DNA from: Annona cherimola
Taxonomy: Eukaryota; Streptophyta; Magnoliopsida; Magnoliales; Annonaceae
DNA length: 64,000 nt
Direction of reading: 5' to 3'
Assembly (NCBI GenBank): GCA_030490835.1
Contig: CM059971.1
Span: 76,898,224-76,962,223 of the forward strand
Made by a program: the position numbers and the translations under genes. The notes under the pieces were generated by a model. The model did not search any database and was not told the DNA's origin. It was given only the letters and a program-made list of their open reading frames with translations. Shown piece after piece: positions 23,895 through 36,042 of the stretch. The number at the start of each line of letters is the position of its first letter. Positions within the stretch are counted from its first letter, which is position 1.

Positions 23895-24275
23895 TTCCAT
23901 GTAATTCCTCCAATTTTAATATATTGATGATTTATACAAAACTTTACTTCATCCACTGTATAGTTTAGTATCATTTGTTTAACTAAAAGACCAAGTTTCA
24001 TCTAAATCAAATACGTGTGGGCTACATTTGCTTAAATATAAATATTTTCTTTTGTAAATTATGAAAAATAATCAAATCCATTCACATAAATATTAATTTA
24101 AAGAATAATTTATTCACACAAGAATTATATTTTAGACAGTTTAGTTATTAAAAATATAACTTTAAAATTGATATTTAACATTAAATACAAAATGATATTA
24201 GATAAATGAAAATTTTTTCTTGATAATATAAATTATTTTAAATATAATGAATGAAGTAAATTTTTTTACTAATCA
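23895..24275. mobile_element. Family-1 MITE copy
   Basis: It contains CTAAAAGACCAAGTTTCATC, TAGACAGTTTAGTTATTAAA and TGAAAATTTTTTCTTGATAA in family order, with a CATGTAATTCCTCC-like left end. Diverged, non-coding. Confidence 0.5.
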
Positions 24276-25189
24276 TGAGGGGCGTAAAAATGAATGAGAT
24301 TATATAAAATAAGGATTTTATAGAAAAATGGCCCAAAATTAGTAGTACTAAGGAAGTCACTTAAATAAAAGGAAAATATTATACTTCTAAAATTAAAAGC
24401 AAAAAATTGCATATTTGTGAGATTGAAATGTTATCTATTGCAAATATAAAACTTAATGGTCAAAAAGTGTAAATTCAGCGTATTTGTGAAATTCATATGC
24501 AAATTACTCTAAACTAGAGCATGTATTCATGTTTATTTTACATTCTTAAAGCATCTATTCATGCATATTTATTTATTTTTAAAATTTGAAATAAAATTTG
24601 AAATAAATTTCATAAATTGCCAATTTCTACAAGGAGAAAGGTATGTAAGTGAAATCCGTGTATGGATAAAAAGATTTCAAAAAGGATTTATAGCCTGGTG
24701 CAATCCTTGCTTATTGTACCCGGTCATAGATGATCAAGCTCCATACATAATGACTACTTTTTCTATTTTTGGAGATTGTTGCTCCCACATCCGGGGACTA
24801 TTGCGCTGACTATTACCCTTACTCCACATGTTTGATGAGAATCAAACCTGTGTTGAAGGCTGCCCATGCCAAGCCCTCGCCCAGCTTACCCTCAATCTTT
24901 TTTTCACTGAAAACTCTAGAGAATAGTTAAAAAGAAGAGCTCCTGACAATTAAGACTAGCTACTAAAACCAACATCAGCAATTTTATATATGTAGTCGCT
25001 GAAAATCGAGCGAATTTTGAGTCATCATAAAAATACTTTTATTTTTAATTTTTAAAATACAAGTGCGGCCCCATTTATATCTTCCGTTGGGTAAAATTTT
25101 GACAATTTTGTATATTTTTTTTCAAAAAAAAAAATTTCGGAAATGGAAGGAAGGGAACGCATGCATCCAAGCCCCTTTCATCTGCATTC

Positions 25190-25221
<32 letters not shown>

Positions 25222-27280
25222 GGCCCGTTTGGTCACCAACGCCAGCTTATATGCCATTTATCTGTGTTTGAATCAGGTCGCGAGTGTTCAGCTTATGAGC
25301 TTGTTATTGTCTCCTAAATGAGTAAGATAGGACTTTATTATCTTTCCGTAAGATAGACAAGAGGAGATTGTTGTTTCTCTTACGCTTGATTGAAATATAT
25401 GAAATGAGATATAATATATACGCATCCAATAAAATTAAAGATAAAAATCATGATAGGTCCAGCACATGTATTAAAAAATGAATATTTTTTTATGATCACC
25501 TCTAAATTGTCCAGTTTATGGGCTATTGTGTAGAAATCGCCCACCAATCAGAGCTCATAGTTAGAAGCGTTTCGATTCTTTAGGGTTGCCCAACCGTAAC
25601 CTATCTCTTACACCTGGAATTGGATCATTTTAAAATTTATTTTGATATTTTGTTTTCTTTTTAGAAAATTAACATTTTTATTAAATTTATAAAATTAAAA
25701 TAAAATAAAAAATAAATTTCAAAAGTTGCAAAATTTCTTGGGAAGAAAGATACAGGTATGCATGTTTATATATAAAAAAAAAAAATCAAAATAATTAAGA
25801 AAATTTACAGACGCCTACCGCACTACGGGATAAAGTACCCTAGTTCATTCCGCCAAATGCCCCTAGTGGGGCAATGAACATTTACTCGGTTCCTAAACCG
25901 GGCTTGGGTTTGACAAGCCGATCATAGCCGGATTTAATAATAAGCACATGATCACAGCCGGATAGAATAATAGTAAACGAAAATTGACAAGTGAAAAGTA
26001 TTGTCTACTTCCATTTTATTAATTTAACTATTATATTATTTTCAACACGAGATAATGTGATTTTTATTTAGTTTAATACCATTATTCATGGAAGGTCAAA
26101 AGTCAGACTAGATTAATTGGACTATTGTTTGGATGTTCCCAACTCGATCTCGTCATCCATGATATGATTTCAGTATGTTTGATTTTTCCATTTTCCACTC
26201 TTTTAAAAAATTGGGAATTAGGGTTGGCTTATCAAGATGTAAAACAAAATAAGGGTGTGTTTGACAAGTAATAAAAGAATGTTAAGTTAAAATTTTTCTC
26301 TTTTCATAATCAATCTCTTTTCATAAAAGAATGACAAGTAATAAAATAAGGCTCAGTACATAATCAATCTATTTAGGTTATAAGGCTCAAACAATGTCCA
26401 ATTTATTTATTTAAATTGGTTATACGTGTTACGTAGTCTCACAAGTTAAAAAGTAAAATTCTAATATGTCATAACAATGTCGTCAAAGCTGAACCTATTT
26501 AGTTTATTACAAAGTTAAAATGTCAAATCATATAAAATAAGTTGATAATCTAATTACATCCTAGTTAAGATGTTGGATTATATAAAAATGAATGAATAAT
26601 CTAATTAAGCCCTAGTTAAGATGTCTCGGCCGTCACCAACAGCTTGGAATTTGGTTGATAAGGAGTTATTATGTATTAAAAATATTTATACCAAAAATAG
26701 AAAATAAGACTATTAATATATTATACTGAAAATTAAAAATATAAAATTTGAGAAATTTTTTGTTAGAAATAGAAAATCTCTTTTATTCCTTCTCCATCAG
26801 ACTCCATCCCATGCCATTGAAAATTTTGAACGCGCAATTACTATCAGTGTATGCAGGTTAACTCTGTTTTTCAAAAAAAGATAAAAACGCCAAGTCTGTC
26901 AGGCGAGCCATAAACAGGTGGCTAAGTTACACGGCTCGAGGCGAGTTGCAACTCCGCCGGAAGGCCAGCGATTCAAAACAAGCCACGAATCACAATTCTG
27001 AATAAAAATTACAAATCAAAATCGAAGGAAAGACAACCAGTTCCAACCATCGGATGATCAACGATCAAAATACGGATCATTAATTCGGTTATTTTCCACC
27101 GTTGGATGATCCCATTCGAAGGCAACGGACAGAGCAGAATCCTTCGCGACGGAGGGAGACGAACACCGTCATGCAAGAAAAGCCAGCGGCAGCAGCCTCT
27201 TAAGACCGTGGCGAGAGGAAAGAGCGAGGAGGGGAGAGAGAGATTTCTGCAGTCAAACCGTTTCAGAAGCCATCCTTCTT
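24276..27280. other. Intergenic, no gene recognised
   Basis: AT-rich with poly(A) at 25190-25218. A small direct repeat (GATCATAGCCGG / GATCACAGCCGG) lies near 25920-25965, and a duplicated ATAATCTAATTA..CTAGTTAAGATGT block near 26545-26625. A fragment beginning GGGTGTGTTTGACAAGTAAT at ~26255 is a Tourist-like end. Nothing coding is supported. Confidence 0.4.
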
Positions 27281-27285
27281 TCGGC

Positions 27286-27485
27286 GAAATTTCCAATCCC
27301 AATCTCCTTTCGTAAACACTATAAGGCCATTTTCTTCCAGAAGGAAAATCGTATCTCTGGGATTCCAGAAACCCAATCTACAAGCTTTGAAAAAAAAGGC
27401 AGAAGGAAAGGAGAGGAGTTGTTTCCCGGATGGCGGGAAGAGAAGAGGATTGGCTTTTTTCCTGTTTTCCGTGATTGGAATTTTC
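27286..27485 (+). promoter_or_regulatory. Cluster of heat-shock-element-like pairs in the HSF promoter/leader
   Basis: Four two-unit inverted pairs fit nGAAnnTTCn or nTTCnnGAAn exactly: GAAATTTC (27286-27293), TTCCAGAA (27335-27342), TTCCAGAA (27363-27370) and GAATTTTC (27478-27485). A possible TATA box, CTATAAGG, is at 27319-27326. They are seen directly; binding by HSFs is inferred. Confidence 0.5.
27430..27474 (+). other. Short upstream ORF in the HSF leader
   Basis: An ATG at 27430 opens a 14-codon frame ending in TGA, 144 bp before the HSF start. A second, two-codon ATG-V-stop lies at 27533. Both would fall in the 5' leader if transcription starts near the TATA-like box at 27319. A translational effect is possible but unproven. 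Confidence 0.3.
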
Positions 27486-27617
27486 GAATTTTGTTTTCGC
27501 GGGATCGAATTGCGTTGAATTGGGAGCTGGGCATGGTCTGAGATCCCGCCTCGTTGGCTTCCGACGGTGAGGTTTGTAGAGGTGTTATTGTTGCCGTCGT
27601 TGTCTTGGGAATCGGGG

Positions 27618-30380
27618 ATGGACGGATCTCAGAGCTCGAGTGGGCCGCCGCCATTTCTCACGAAGACTTGCGATATGGTGGACGATCCCTCCACGGATTC
27701 AATTGTGTCGTGGAGTGCCAACGGCAAGAGCTTCGTGGTGTGGAATCCTCTGGAATTTGCTAGGGACTTGCTGCCCAAGTACTTCAAGCACAACAATTTC
27801 TCCAGCTTCATCAGGCAGCTTAATACGTATGTAAGTGAAAGTAGAAGCTTTTTTGGGCCTCTCATTTCGGTTTCCGTGCCTTTTGTTTTCCAATCGAATT
27901 GCGGTACTTGGTCTTCTTCCAATGAAAAGACGAAAGTCAACTCACCATCAGTAATCTGGTTTCACCATTGTTAATCTTGTTTTGGCTTTTGTTGGGGCTT
28001 TTATTTGTGCATCCAATGAGTGTGGATGCACTTTGTTTTCTTTCTCTGGCTCGAGTATTTGGATTACCCATTGAATGGGTTGAATTGGATTTTCGTGATT
28101 CTTTGTTCAATTTAATCTCTTTAGGTATGATTTTTAGTATGGAGTATGCACAGCGGGTATCGAATATCGATGATTGCCAGATGTGAATGCAAAATTTTGG
28201 ATCTTGAAGAATTTGGAGGAACTCGCATTTTTCCTTGTGCTGTATAATATTTTGCGCATCAAGATATATATTTTTTTTTGAAAGAACAATTTGTACTTCT
28301 GAGAATCTGTTAATGTGCAACACTCTGTATTTGGTCGTTTTCTGGTATTGGGTATTTCCGGTTTCATTTTTCTCTCCTCACTCCGAGTCTGACAAATGGA
28401 ACTATTCCAGCCTCAGGAACTTGGCGGACCAATAAAAAATTAAAAACAATAACAACGGTGAAACTCACTTCCTCAGTTTTCACCTTAGTTTTCACCTTTT
28501 TATTTTAACCTATTCTAAAGACTTAAAAGATTCCAAGGTGATGTTTATTATTTTTGATTCACATGACGTTTTAAATATGCAAAGTTCTGTAAACACATCT
28601 TGCAAAACCCAATGGGTTTTTAAATGATGCACGTGTTCATTTATTCTTGCTTTTCAACTGGGCACTGTTATGTGAAACTTAGCTAGAGAAATTCTGTTTT
28701 TCTTTTGTCCCTTTATCAGTTCTTTTAGTAGTGCGGTAACTGACTTGTTTGGATCATGTTCCCAAGATGATTGATAAACCTTTTACTCCCATCATAATCT
28801 GAAGCGGCAACTCTTTTATATTGGTTATGTCGTTATACTGTAAAGTAGTGACTTGTTATTGTGATTGCTTCACTATCTTTAAGTGATAAAACTTTCTTCA
28901 GTCCCAAATTCGTGGTTTTCAAAGGTGCATTTGCTGCTATATTGTGACAGCAATTGTTGCTGTACATGTACAATATCTGTAGTCCTTGGTTGAATGGCCA
29001 TTTGTTTATTGATAATTCTTGTAGAAGTAATTTTCCTCAAATGATTAAAAAGGTAGCACACCATGCCCCAAAATTTGTTGCTTGATTTCCAATTATCTGT
29101 CGTTTTTCTGGAACTGTATATGTACAATATTCATGGTTCTTGGTTGAATGGTCAGTTATTATTGATAATTCTTGTAGAAGTAATTTTTCCTTAAATGATT
29201 AAAAATATAGCACAAAAACTCCCCACCCTCCCAATTTGTTGTTTGATGTTCAATTATCTGTTGATTTTTGGACCAGGGCTTTAGGAAGGTAGACCCTGAA
29301 CAATGGGAATTTGCAAATGAAGACTTTTTAAGAGGCCAGAGACACTTTCTGAAGAACATCCACAGGCGGAAGCCAATACACAGCCATTCCCAGCAGAACT
29401 TGGTACAAGGCAACCCTGGGGCATTATCTGAATCAGAGAAGCAAGAACTTGAAGAACTAATTGAGAGGTTAAAACATGAGAAGAGCATGCTTCTTCTAGA
29501 GCTACAAAGGCATGAAGAAGAGCAGCATGGAATGGATTTGCAGATGCAGTCCTTAGAGGAGCGGTTGCATCAGATGGAGCTCCGTCAGAAGCAGATGATG
29601 GAATTCTTGATGAGGGTGGTACAGAAACCCGGATTTGTCTCCAACCTCTTGCAACAGTCTGAGAACTACAACAAGAAAAGAAGATTACCAAAGGCTGATT
29701 ATTTCTCCGATGATGCTGAGATGTTAGATGACCAGCATATGGCATTGCAGGCAGTGCCAAGAGAGAAATCAAATATGGTTTCGGTTCAGGTCTTGAATAC
29801 AGATCCATTTGAAAAGATGGAATCATCCATAAGTTCATGGGAAAAATTTTTCCGTGGTGTGGGTCATGCAGCTGGTGAAGAAATGTATGGAAGTGGTACA
29901 CAATGGCAATCGTTGGCTGTACCGCCTACTGATGTTTTACCACCATATGGTGATGCGGAGGGTAATCTACAGCCACAGTCACCCAGGATATGTCCACCCT
30001 CACCTCATTTGAGAGATGTAAGATCCTCTCCAGATCTGACTGAGTCTACAGGTTTTGTTGAAAGTCCTGCCATTTCTCCAGGTCCTGCAGATAATCAGGT
30101 TAAAGACACTCGAATAGACATGAACTCGAAGCCTGCCTCGACTGAGGTTCAGTCACCAACAGAGAGGCCAAATGCAGTCTCAGCACTCCCTGCAGGAAAA
30201 AATGATGTGTTCTGGGAGCAGTTCCTGACGGAAACACCGGGTTCATCAGATACACAGGAAGTCCAATCCGAAAGGCGAGATTCTGATAATAAAAAGAGTG
30301 GACCCTTTTGGTGGAATAGGAAGAATCTGGATCACTTGACAGAGCAGATGGGGCAACTCAGCCCGGCTGGAAGAACATGA
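27618..30380 (+). CDS. HSFA4: Heat stress transcription factor A-4-like (exons 27618-27830 and 29277-30380)
   Basis: Two exons joined by a phase-0 GT-AG intron encode 438 residues. The intron falls at the position conserved in plant HSFs, after FIRQLNTY and before GFRKVDPE. Domains: winged-helix DNA-binding domain (about 10-104), HR-A/B coiled coil with the extended class A spacing (about 121-190), basic NLS KKRRLP (204-209), an AHA-like segment [12 protein letters not shown] (252-263), a second AHA motif VFWEQFLTE (382-390) and a C-terminal nuclear export-type LTEQMGQL. The [12 protein letters not shown] linker and the WW/LTEQ tail are diagnostic for HsfA4. The protein should trimerise and activate heat-shock-element promoters in the nucleus; known HsfA4 members act in oxidative, heat and cadmium stress. 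Length is normal for the subclass. Oddity: Cys replaces the usual Tyr in the FLTKTYxMVDD motif of helix 1. The ATG at 27618 gives the usual start; no other in-frame ATG precedes it nearby. Confidence 0.95.
28961..29276 (+). repeat. Tandem duplication at the 3' end of the HSF intron
   Basis: Two ~154-bp copies (28961-29114 and 29115-29276) share the words TTGGTTGAATGG (28986 and 29140), GATAATTCTTGTAGAAGTAA and CAATTATCTGT. The second copy ends exactly at the splice acceptor GGACCAG. In the first the equivalent position reads GGAACTG, so the duplicated acceptor has lost its AG. Confidence 0.85.
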
Positions 30381-32050
30381 TGGTATTCTGGTTTGTCGAA
30401 GCATGGGGCTTTGAGTTGGTTTGTTTTCTGTATAGATGCAACTTAGTGAAGAGGTATGTCTGGTTAGAGCTTGTAATATACTTGGTTTTTGGTATTCATG
30501 CTTATCATTTACATTAGCCTCTCTGTAAATGGAACATGCAGTCATGTTGCCACAGTAAATTTTGCTTGTACACTAATTTTTGGGTTTATAGTGGTTGTTT
30601 CGTTTGGATACAGTTAAGAAAGCGCGCTACATCTGTTTATTTCTTGTGGTTCTTGACAAAATTTCAATCTTCATGCTGTGTTAGTGTTGCCTTGTAAATA
30701 TTCTTTGCACCAGTATAAAAGAAGATTATTGGATCATAGACGATGTTTTGATAGCACTACCAACATAGACCGGTGGCACTGATAGGATGGTCATTATATT
30801 TTAGTGTTATCTACAAATCATCTGTTAGGAGTCGAATATTGAGATTAGAGCTAGAATCTGATGTTTGATATTTGACATAGGGTCCTATCCATGTTGGATC
30901 ATGCCAAAGGATGGAAGCTCATCTCGTGTATCAAACAATTATCTAAAGCCAATTTTCTGTCCATTTAATGCATAATCGAGAATCAAATGGCAGGACAATT
31001 CAGCACCCATGATGGGCACTCGACTTCACCGACATGAAAGTCTTCTAAGCAGTTATTGGAGAGGGCGATTATTGGGTGGAAAATCTTTCAGTTGATGTCA
31101 AAGATGCCGTGCGTGTTCCTTTGGTGACTTCCCTCCTTGTCTTCATGTCCAGCTGTTGTTTCTTTTGAAATCAGGTGTTATATTCTCCAACCTGCAAAAT
31201 GGATTTGGAATCTTGGTGTTTGCAGGAGAGCTTTCAAACTGGATAAAATAGAGAATGCAGGCCTAGCTTTCCTTTTATATTCTAAAGCACCTTCCAAGTG
31301 AGGGTCACTTTCATGGAAAAAGATACAAACATTTCCTTTCTTCCCAAGCAGGCCTTTTTTGCAAGTCTTCGCTTTGAAGTCTTCCTTCTCTCTAATTTCC
31401 CGAAGAACTAGGATGTTACAAGAGGCACACTTGTCTACATCCTCTACTTTCCATTTATCAATTCCCATTTTAATCAGATGGACAGAGACGAGATAAAGAC
31501 AAGTTATATGACTTCTAAGAAGGATCCAAACTATTCTAGATCGCAAATTTCAGCATCTGTACTAGGAAAGTAAATCTCCGTATGTAGTTGGTTTTGATCA
31601 AATCATCATCCAACCGAAATAGGATTCCTTTAGCCATAGATTTTTTTAATCCTAGAAGTTTTTTTTTAATGCGTCGTTAAACAAATGATTCATCGAATGA
31701 ACTGAACTTTCTTTCCTTCTAGCTTAAAACGTAAATTCAAATGTGATCCCAAGTGTGATCCCAAGTTAATACCCCTAATTATAGATAAGACTACGTATTT
31801 GCAAAAATAGAAAATATGATCATGCGATAACACTATTAGCGTCGCTTATATATTTTTACTAAAAACCTTTTGGCATTTGATCCCCCAAAAAAAAAAACAC
31901 CTTTTGGTAAAATCTATTTTTATATACTAAAAGTCATTTATCAAAACACACGGCAACTGCAAGATGTGAAAAAACGGTTCTTTATATAACGAATGGGAAG
32001 ATGGATTTAGGTTTAGTAAGGATATTTTCATAGATATACGTGCGTAAAAC
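30381..32050. other. HSF 3' UTR and intergenic sequence
   Basis: The first ~200 bases after the stop are probably 3' UTR. The rest shows no recognisable domain; an open frame on the minus strand at 31178-31546 has no recognisable features and is not supported as a gene. Confidence 0.4.
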
Positions 32051-32059
32051 CAATTACTT

Positions 32060-32590
32060 TGTCTTATTTGGAACGGGGATGCTTCTGTGAAACCCCTTTT
32101 CCATGTAATTCTATCTGTTTTCAATATTTAGATGGTTGATGAAAAATTTACTTCATTTATTGCATTTAGCTTCACTTGTATTATTATAAAAAAAATTTCA
32201 TTTATCTAATACCATTGTATATGGGTCTTATCTACAAACATGTAAAATTCAATATAATAAAATGATTTAATGCTAAAGGTTAATTTTTAAGTAGTATTTT
32301 CAACATCTAAACTATCTGAAATATCATTACTATATGGATAAACGATTCTATAAAGTATCATTATATTCCAATACATATGTGAATGGATCTAGCATTTTTC
32401 CTAATTTACACATGAATGTAATTATTTTTGAGCAAATGAAACCTATGCAAATATTGGATTTGAATAAAACTTGGTTTCATAACTAAAAAAATGATGTTAA
32501 ATATAATGAATGGATGAGATTTTCTATCAAGTATCAAAATCTTAAAATTTGAAAGAATTACATGAAACCATTGCGGGCATGTATTTGGAA
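32060..32590. mobile_element. Family-1 long-TIR MITE
   Basis: The left end has GGGGATGCTTCTGTGAAACC and the right end TTACATGAAACCATTGCG in inverted relation. The interior carries TCAACATCTAAACTATCTG and AAATATAATGAATGGATGAG. About 0.5 kb, AT-rich, non-coding. Confidence 0.65.
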
Positions 32591-32892
32591 AATGGTAAAA
32601 AAGTAATCCTCTTTTCTATTTTTCTAACGTGTGAATGTATCCATAATTGTGATTGTCCTGCAGAATCCTAGATTGAAAAGGGAGTTTTAAAAGGTGAGCT
32701 ACCACACCAAAGCAATATCACTTTTCTAGAATGATTTAATATTTATGTAGGCATGAAAGTCCTCATTTTACTCTTGATTTTAAATTTTGAAGTATGTTTT
32801 TCGGTCATGTTTAATACATCTTATTTTAATATTTATCATTTTGATTTTCAATTAAAAATGATTTTCATTGAAAACTTATATTTTGTAAAAGA

Positions 32893-33268
32893 GTGATTTG
32901 CAAATATATTTACTTAGTTTGACCATAATTGCAAAAATATACCCGCATAGTTTTAGAAATTATAAATCATTCTAATATAGTTTGACTATAATTGCAAATA
33001 TAGTCAAGCTATTATGACGTCATTATCGCACAATTATAACGTAGATATATTTGCAAAGATACGCAAACTATGTAGGTATATTCGCAATTTCAAAGATTAA
33101 ATAAGTGCACTTAGTTTTTGCAAATACACCCATCCGTGATGGTGTAACAACGACATAAGTATATTTGTAATCATGATCAAACAATGTGAGGTTATTTATG
33201 ATTTCTGAAACTATGCGAATATAGTTGTAATTATGGTCAAATTAAGTAGGTATTTGTAAATTATCCTT
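32893..33268. mobile_element. Foldback element with TTTGCAAATATA repeats, copy 1
   Basis: The arm GATTTGCAAATATATTTACT followed by TTTGACCATAATTGCAAAAA is inverted at the other end (TAATTATGGTCAAATTAAGT, AGGTATTTGTAAATTATC). Extra direct and inverted copies of the AATTGCAAATAT word fill the inside. It is homologous to 50750-51118. Confidence 0.6.
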
Positions 33269-33815
33269 TGTAAAAAATAGTATCTTTTGAGAGTGAACAT
33301 ATAACATTTTAAAATTAAAAAAAATGTAATATCGATGAACGTATGATAAATGATTTAGATTTTTTAAAAAATATTATAAAATTAAAAAAAGGTAAGCATG
33401 GAGACTTTAATATTAAGTATTTAATCATTACTCAAAGTAGTGTTACCCCAAAATTTTTTGTAGCGTGGTCCAGTCTCACTTTGACCTTTTTTTAATTTTT
33501 GGAATGCATATGAGGGTATAAATATTTTGCATATGAAAATTTTTTATTTTTAAATATTTTTCATAATGCGCATGAACATTGCCTATTTTTTCATCTCAGA
33601 AATTCAAAAAATTTTAAAAACAAAAAATTAAAAGAAATTGCATGCCTAAAAAGTTTATGCTTGAGCTCGCATATGTATTCCAAAAATAAAAAATAAAAAG
33701 GCCCACATGAGCGTGAGCATCGTATTTCAGTGATGATTTGAGCGCTAGATCGCGCCTTAATTTTTGTAGTGTTATCTAGAGATAAAATATCTCTTATCTC
33801 ATTATAAAGGGTTTT

Positions 33816-34250
33816 TTTTTTTCAAAATATATCCATTATGTTTAGGTCTAATCCTAAATATACTCATAACATTTCAGAAACCCAAATATGCTCACTATAT
33901 TTGCATTTATTACCAAAAGTGCCTATTTTATGAAAAATTATTAGTTAAATTTTTGCAAATGCCTAAGATACTCTTCTTTTAAAATAATAAAAGATGAAAT
34001 GAAATAGAAAGAAATTAAAAATTAGGACTATAAATTTAGAGATTGTGTATAATTAAGGCATTAATGAATTATAACATTTATTTTTTCAATTCCGTCTTAA
34101 ATTTGATAGGCATATTAGTAACTTTACATATGGACTACCAGCGTTAACTCACAAAATGAGTTTTTTTGGAATTAAATATAAAAGTAGTGAGTATATTTGA
34201 GATTTCAAAAATGTTATGGGTTATATTTGTAATCGAGCCTGCAATTCCAT
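33816..34250. mobile_element. TIR element, TATACTCATAACATTT end type, copy 1
   Basis: The left arm TATACTCATAACATTTCAGA and ATATGCTCACTATATTTGCA is inverted at the right as AGTAGTGAGTATATTTGAGA and AAAAATGTTATGGGTTATAT. A related copy lies at 39000-39360. Non-coding. Confidence 0.55.
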
Positions 34251-35245
34251 ATAATCCTTTCAAATTTTAAGTTTTTGATACTTGATGAAAAATCTAATCC
34301 ATTCATTACATCTAACATTATTTGTTTAGCTAAAAGACCAAGTTTTATCCAAATCAAATTGTGCATAAGCCACATTTGCTAAAAAAAATAGGCGTATTAA
34401 GGTGTAAATTAGGAAAAATATTTTCATCCATTTGTATATACATTAAAATGTAATAATACATTATAGAATTATTATCCATATATAAATAATAATTTAGACG
34501 GTTTAGATGTTGAAAATTCAACTTTAAAATTAATATTTAATATTAAACTATTTTATTATATTGATTCCACACATTTCTAGATGAGATCATGCATAACGAT
34601 ATTAGATAAATGAAAAGATTTTCAAGAAACTTAAATAATGCTAAATAATAAATGAAGTGAATTTTTTTATCAATCATCAGAATATTCAAAATGGAATGTG
34701 TTACATAGAGGAGAGATTTTGTAAATGGGGATGCTTCTATGAAACCCTTCCTTCTATGTAACCCATCCCATTTTTAATGTTTAGGTGGTTAATGAAAAAT
34801 CCATTTCATCTATTGTGTTTAACATCACTTATATTATCATGAAAACCCTTTTATTTGTCTAATATCGCTGTAAATGGGCCCCATATACAAACATGTAAAA
34901 TCAACGTAATAAAATGATTTAATGCTAAATATTAATTTTTAAGTAGTATTTTCAACATCTGAACTATCTAAGATATCATTACTACATTTATAAATGATTC
35001 TATAAAGTATTACTATATTCTAATTCATATGTGAATGGGTCTAAGAATTTTTCATTATTTATATGTAAATGTACCTATTTTTGAGCAAATGTAGCCTATA
35101 CACATATTTGATTTGAATAAAAATTGGTTCCATAACTAAACAAAAGATGTTAAATATAATTAATGGATTAGATTTTTCCATCAAATATCAAAACCTTAAA
35201 ATTTAATGGGGTTACATGGAATCGCTTCTATGTATCTCGGTATGT
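34240..35245. mobile_element. Two adjacent family-1 long-TIR MITEs
   Basis: 34240-34715 and 34725-35245 are side-by-side copies. The second is well preserved: left end GGATGCTTCTATGAAACCC with TCTATGTAACCCATCCCATT; right end AATGGGGTTACATGGAATCG with CTTCTATGTATCTC. The inverted similarity extends over 100 bases into TTTAACATC. The central block is the same as in other family-1 copies. Confidence 0.65.
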
Positions 35246-35892
35246 AATCCGGTTACATAAAAGCTATCCTGTTTTAGAAAAGGATTTTGGATTTGAGATT
35301 AGGGCCCAATATAGTAAGTATATTTAGGAAATGTCCAGCTATGAAACAGTAGAAGGTGGATTTTCATTGTTGATTCTTGTAACTACAATCCTTACATTTT
35401 GTTGTGGTAGGTGAACCTTCTTTTTCTGGCAATAGATTGTTAAGTGAAGCAGCACAGAAAATCTAGAACATAGCTACTGCCCTTTGGAGGGTCTGCTTTG
35501 TAATTGAAGCACATAATTGGGTGGGGCCCTTTAGAAAGATTTCTGACCTAGTCAGTCTTTACCAGGTCGGACCAACCTTAAAATTGCCCAAAAATTTCAA
35601 CTGACAACAATATGATCCTTCGGGTCCTATGGTTGAAAAACGAACACAGAACAGGGAATCCAATCCATACACGAGGCATTTTGAGTCTGCAAGTCAAGTC
35701 GATCTCTCTGCCGCATCTGTAATTCTGTATACGACAGTGGCCCTACTCTATTCCTTGGGTTTTTCCAGGTTTGAATTAATCTAGGACTGCCAGCTACCAT
35801 TCTTGTTGCATCCAGCTGCCACTGAAAATTTTCAGCCTCACAAGTCGTGTTGAATTTCCTAATCCAAACTTTTGTGGACCATTCTTGCAAAA

Positions 35893-35999
35893 TCAAGCAG
35901 AACCTTTGCAGTGTAATCTGCAAAACAGGGGGGTGGGGGGTTAGTCAAGCAGAACCTTCGCAGTGTAATCTGCAAAACAGAAGAAAGAGTAAATACATG

Positions 36000-36040
<41 letters not shown>
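35893..36040. repeat. Short tandem duplication followed by (GA)n
   Basis: AAGCAGAACC(T/)TTGCAGTGTAATC-type segments occur at ~35897 and ~35947, separated by a G-rich spacer. A pure GA run of 39 bases follows at 36002-36040, flanked on both sides by AGTAAATACA. Confidence 0.85.

Positions 36041-36042
<2 letters not shown>

Noticed and set aside
31178..31546. 122-codon minus-strand ORF downstream of the HSF gene
   Set aside because: No domain, no convincing start context; likely a chance frame.
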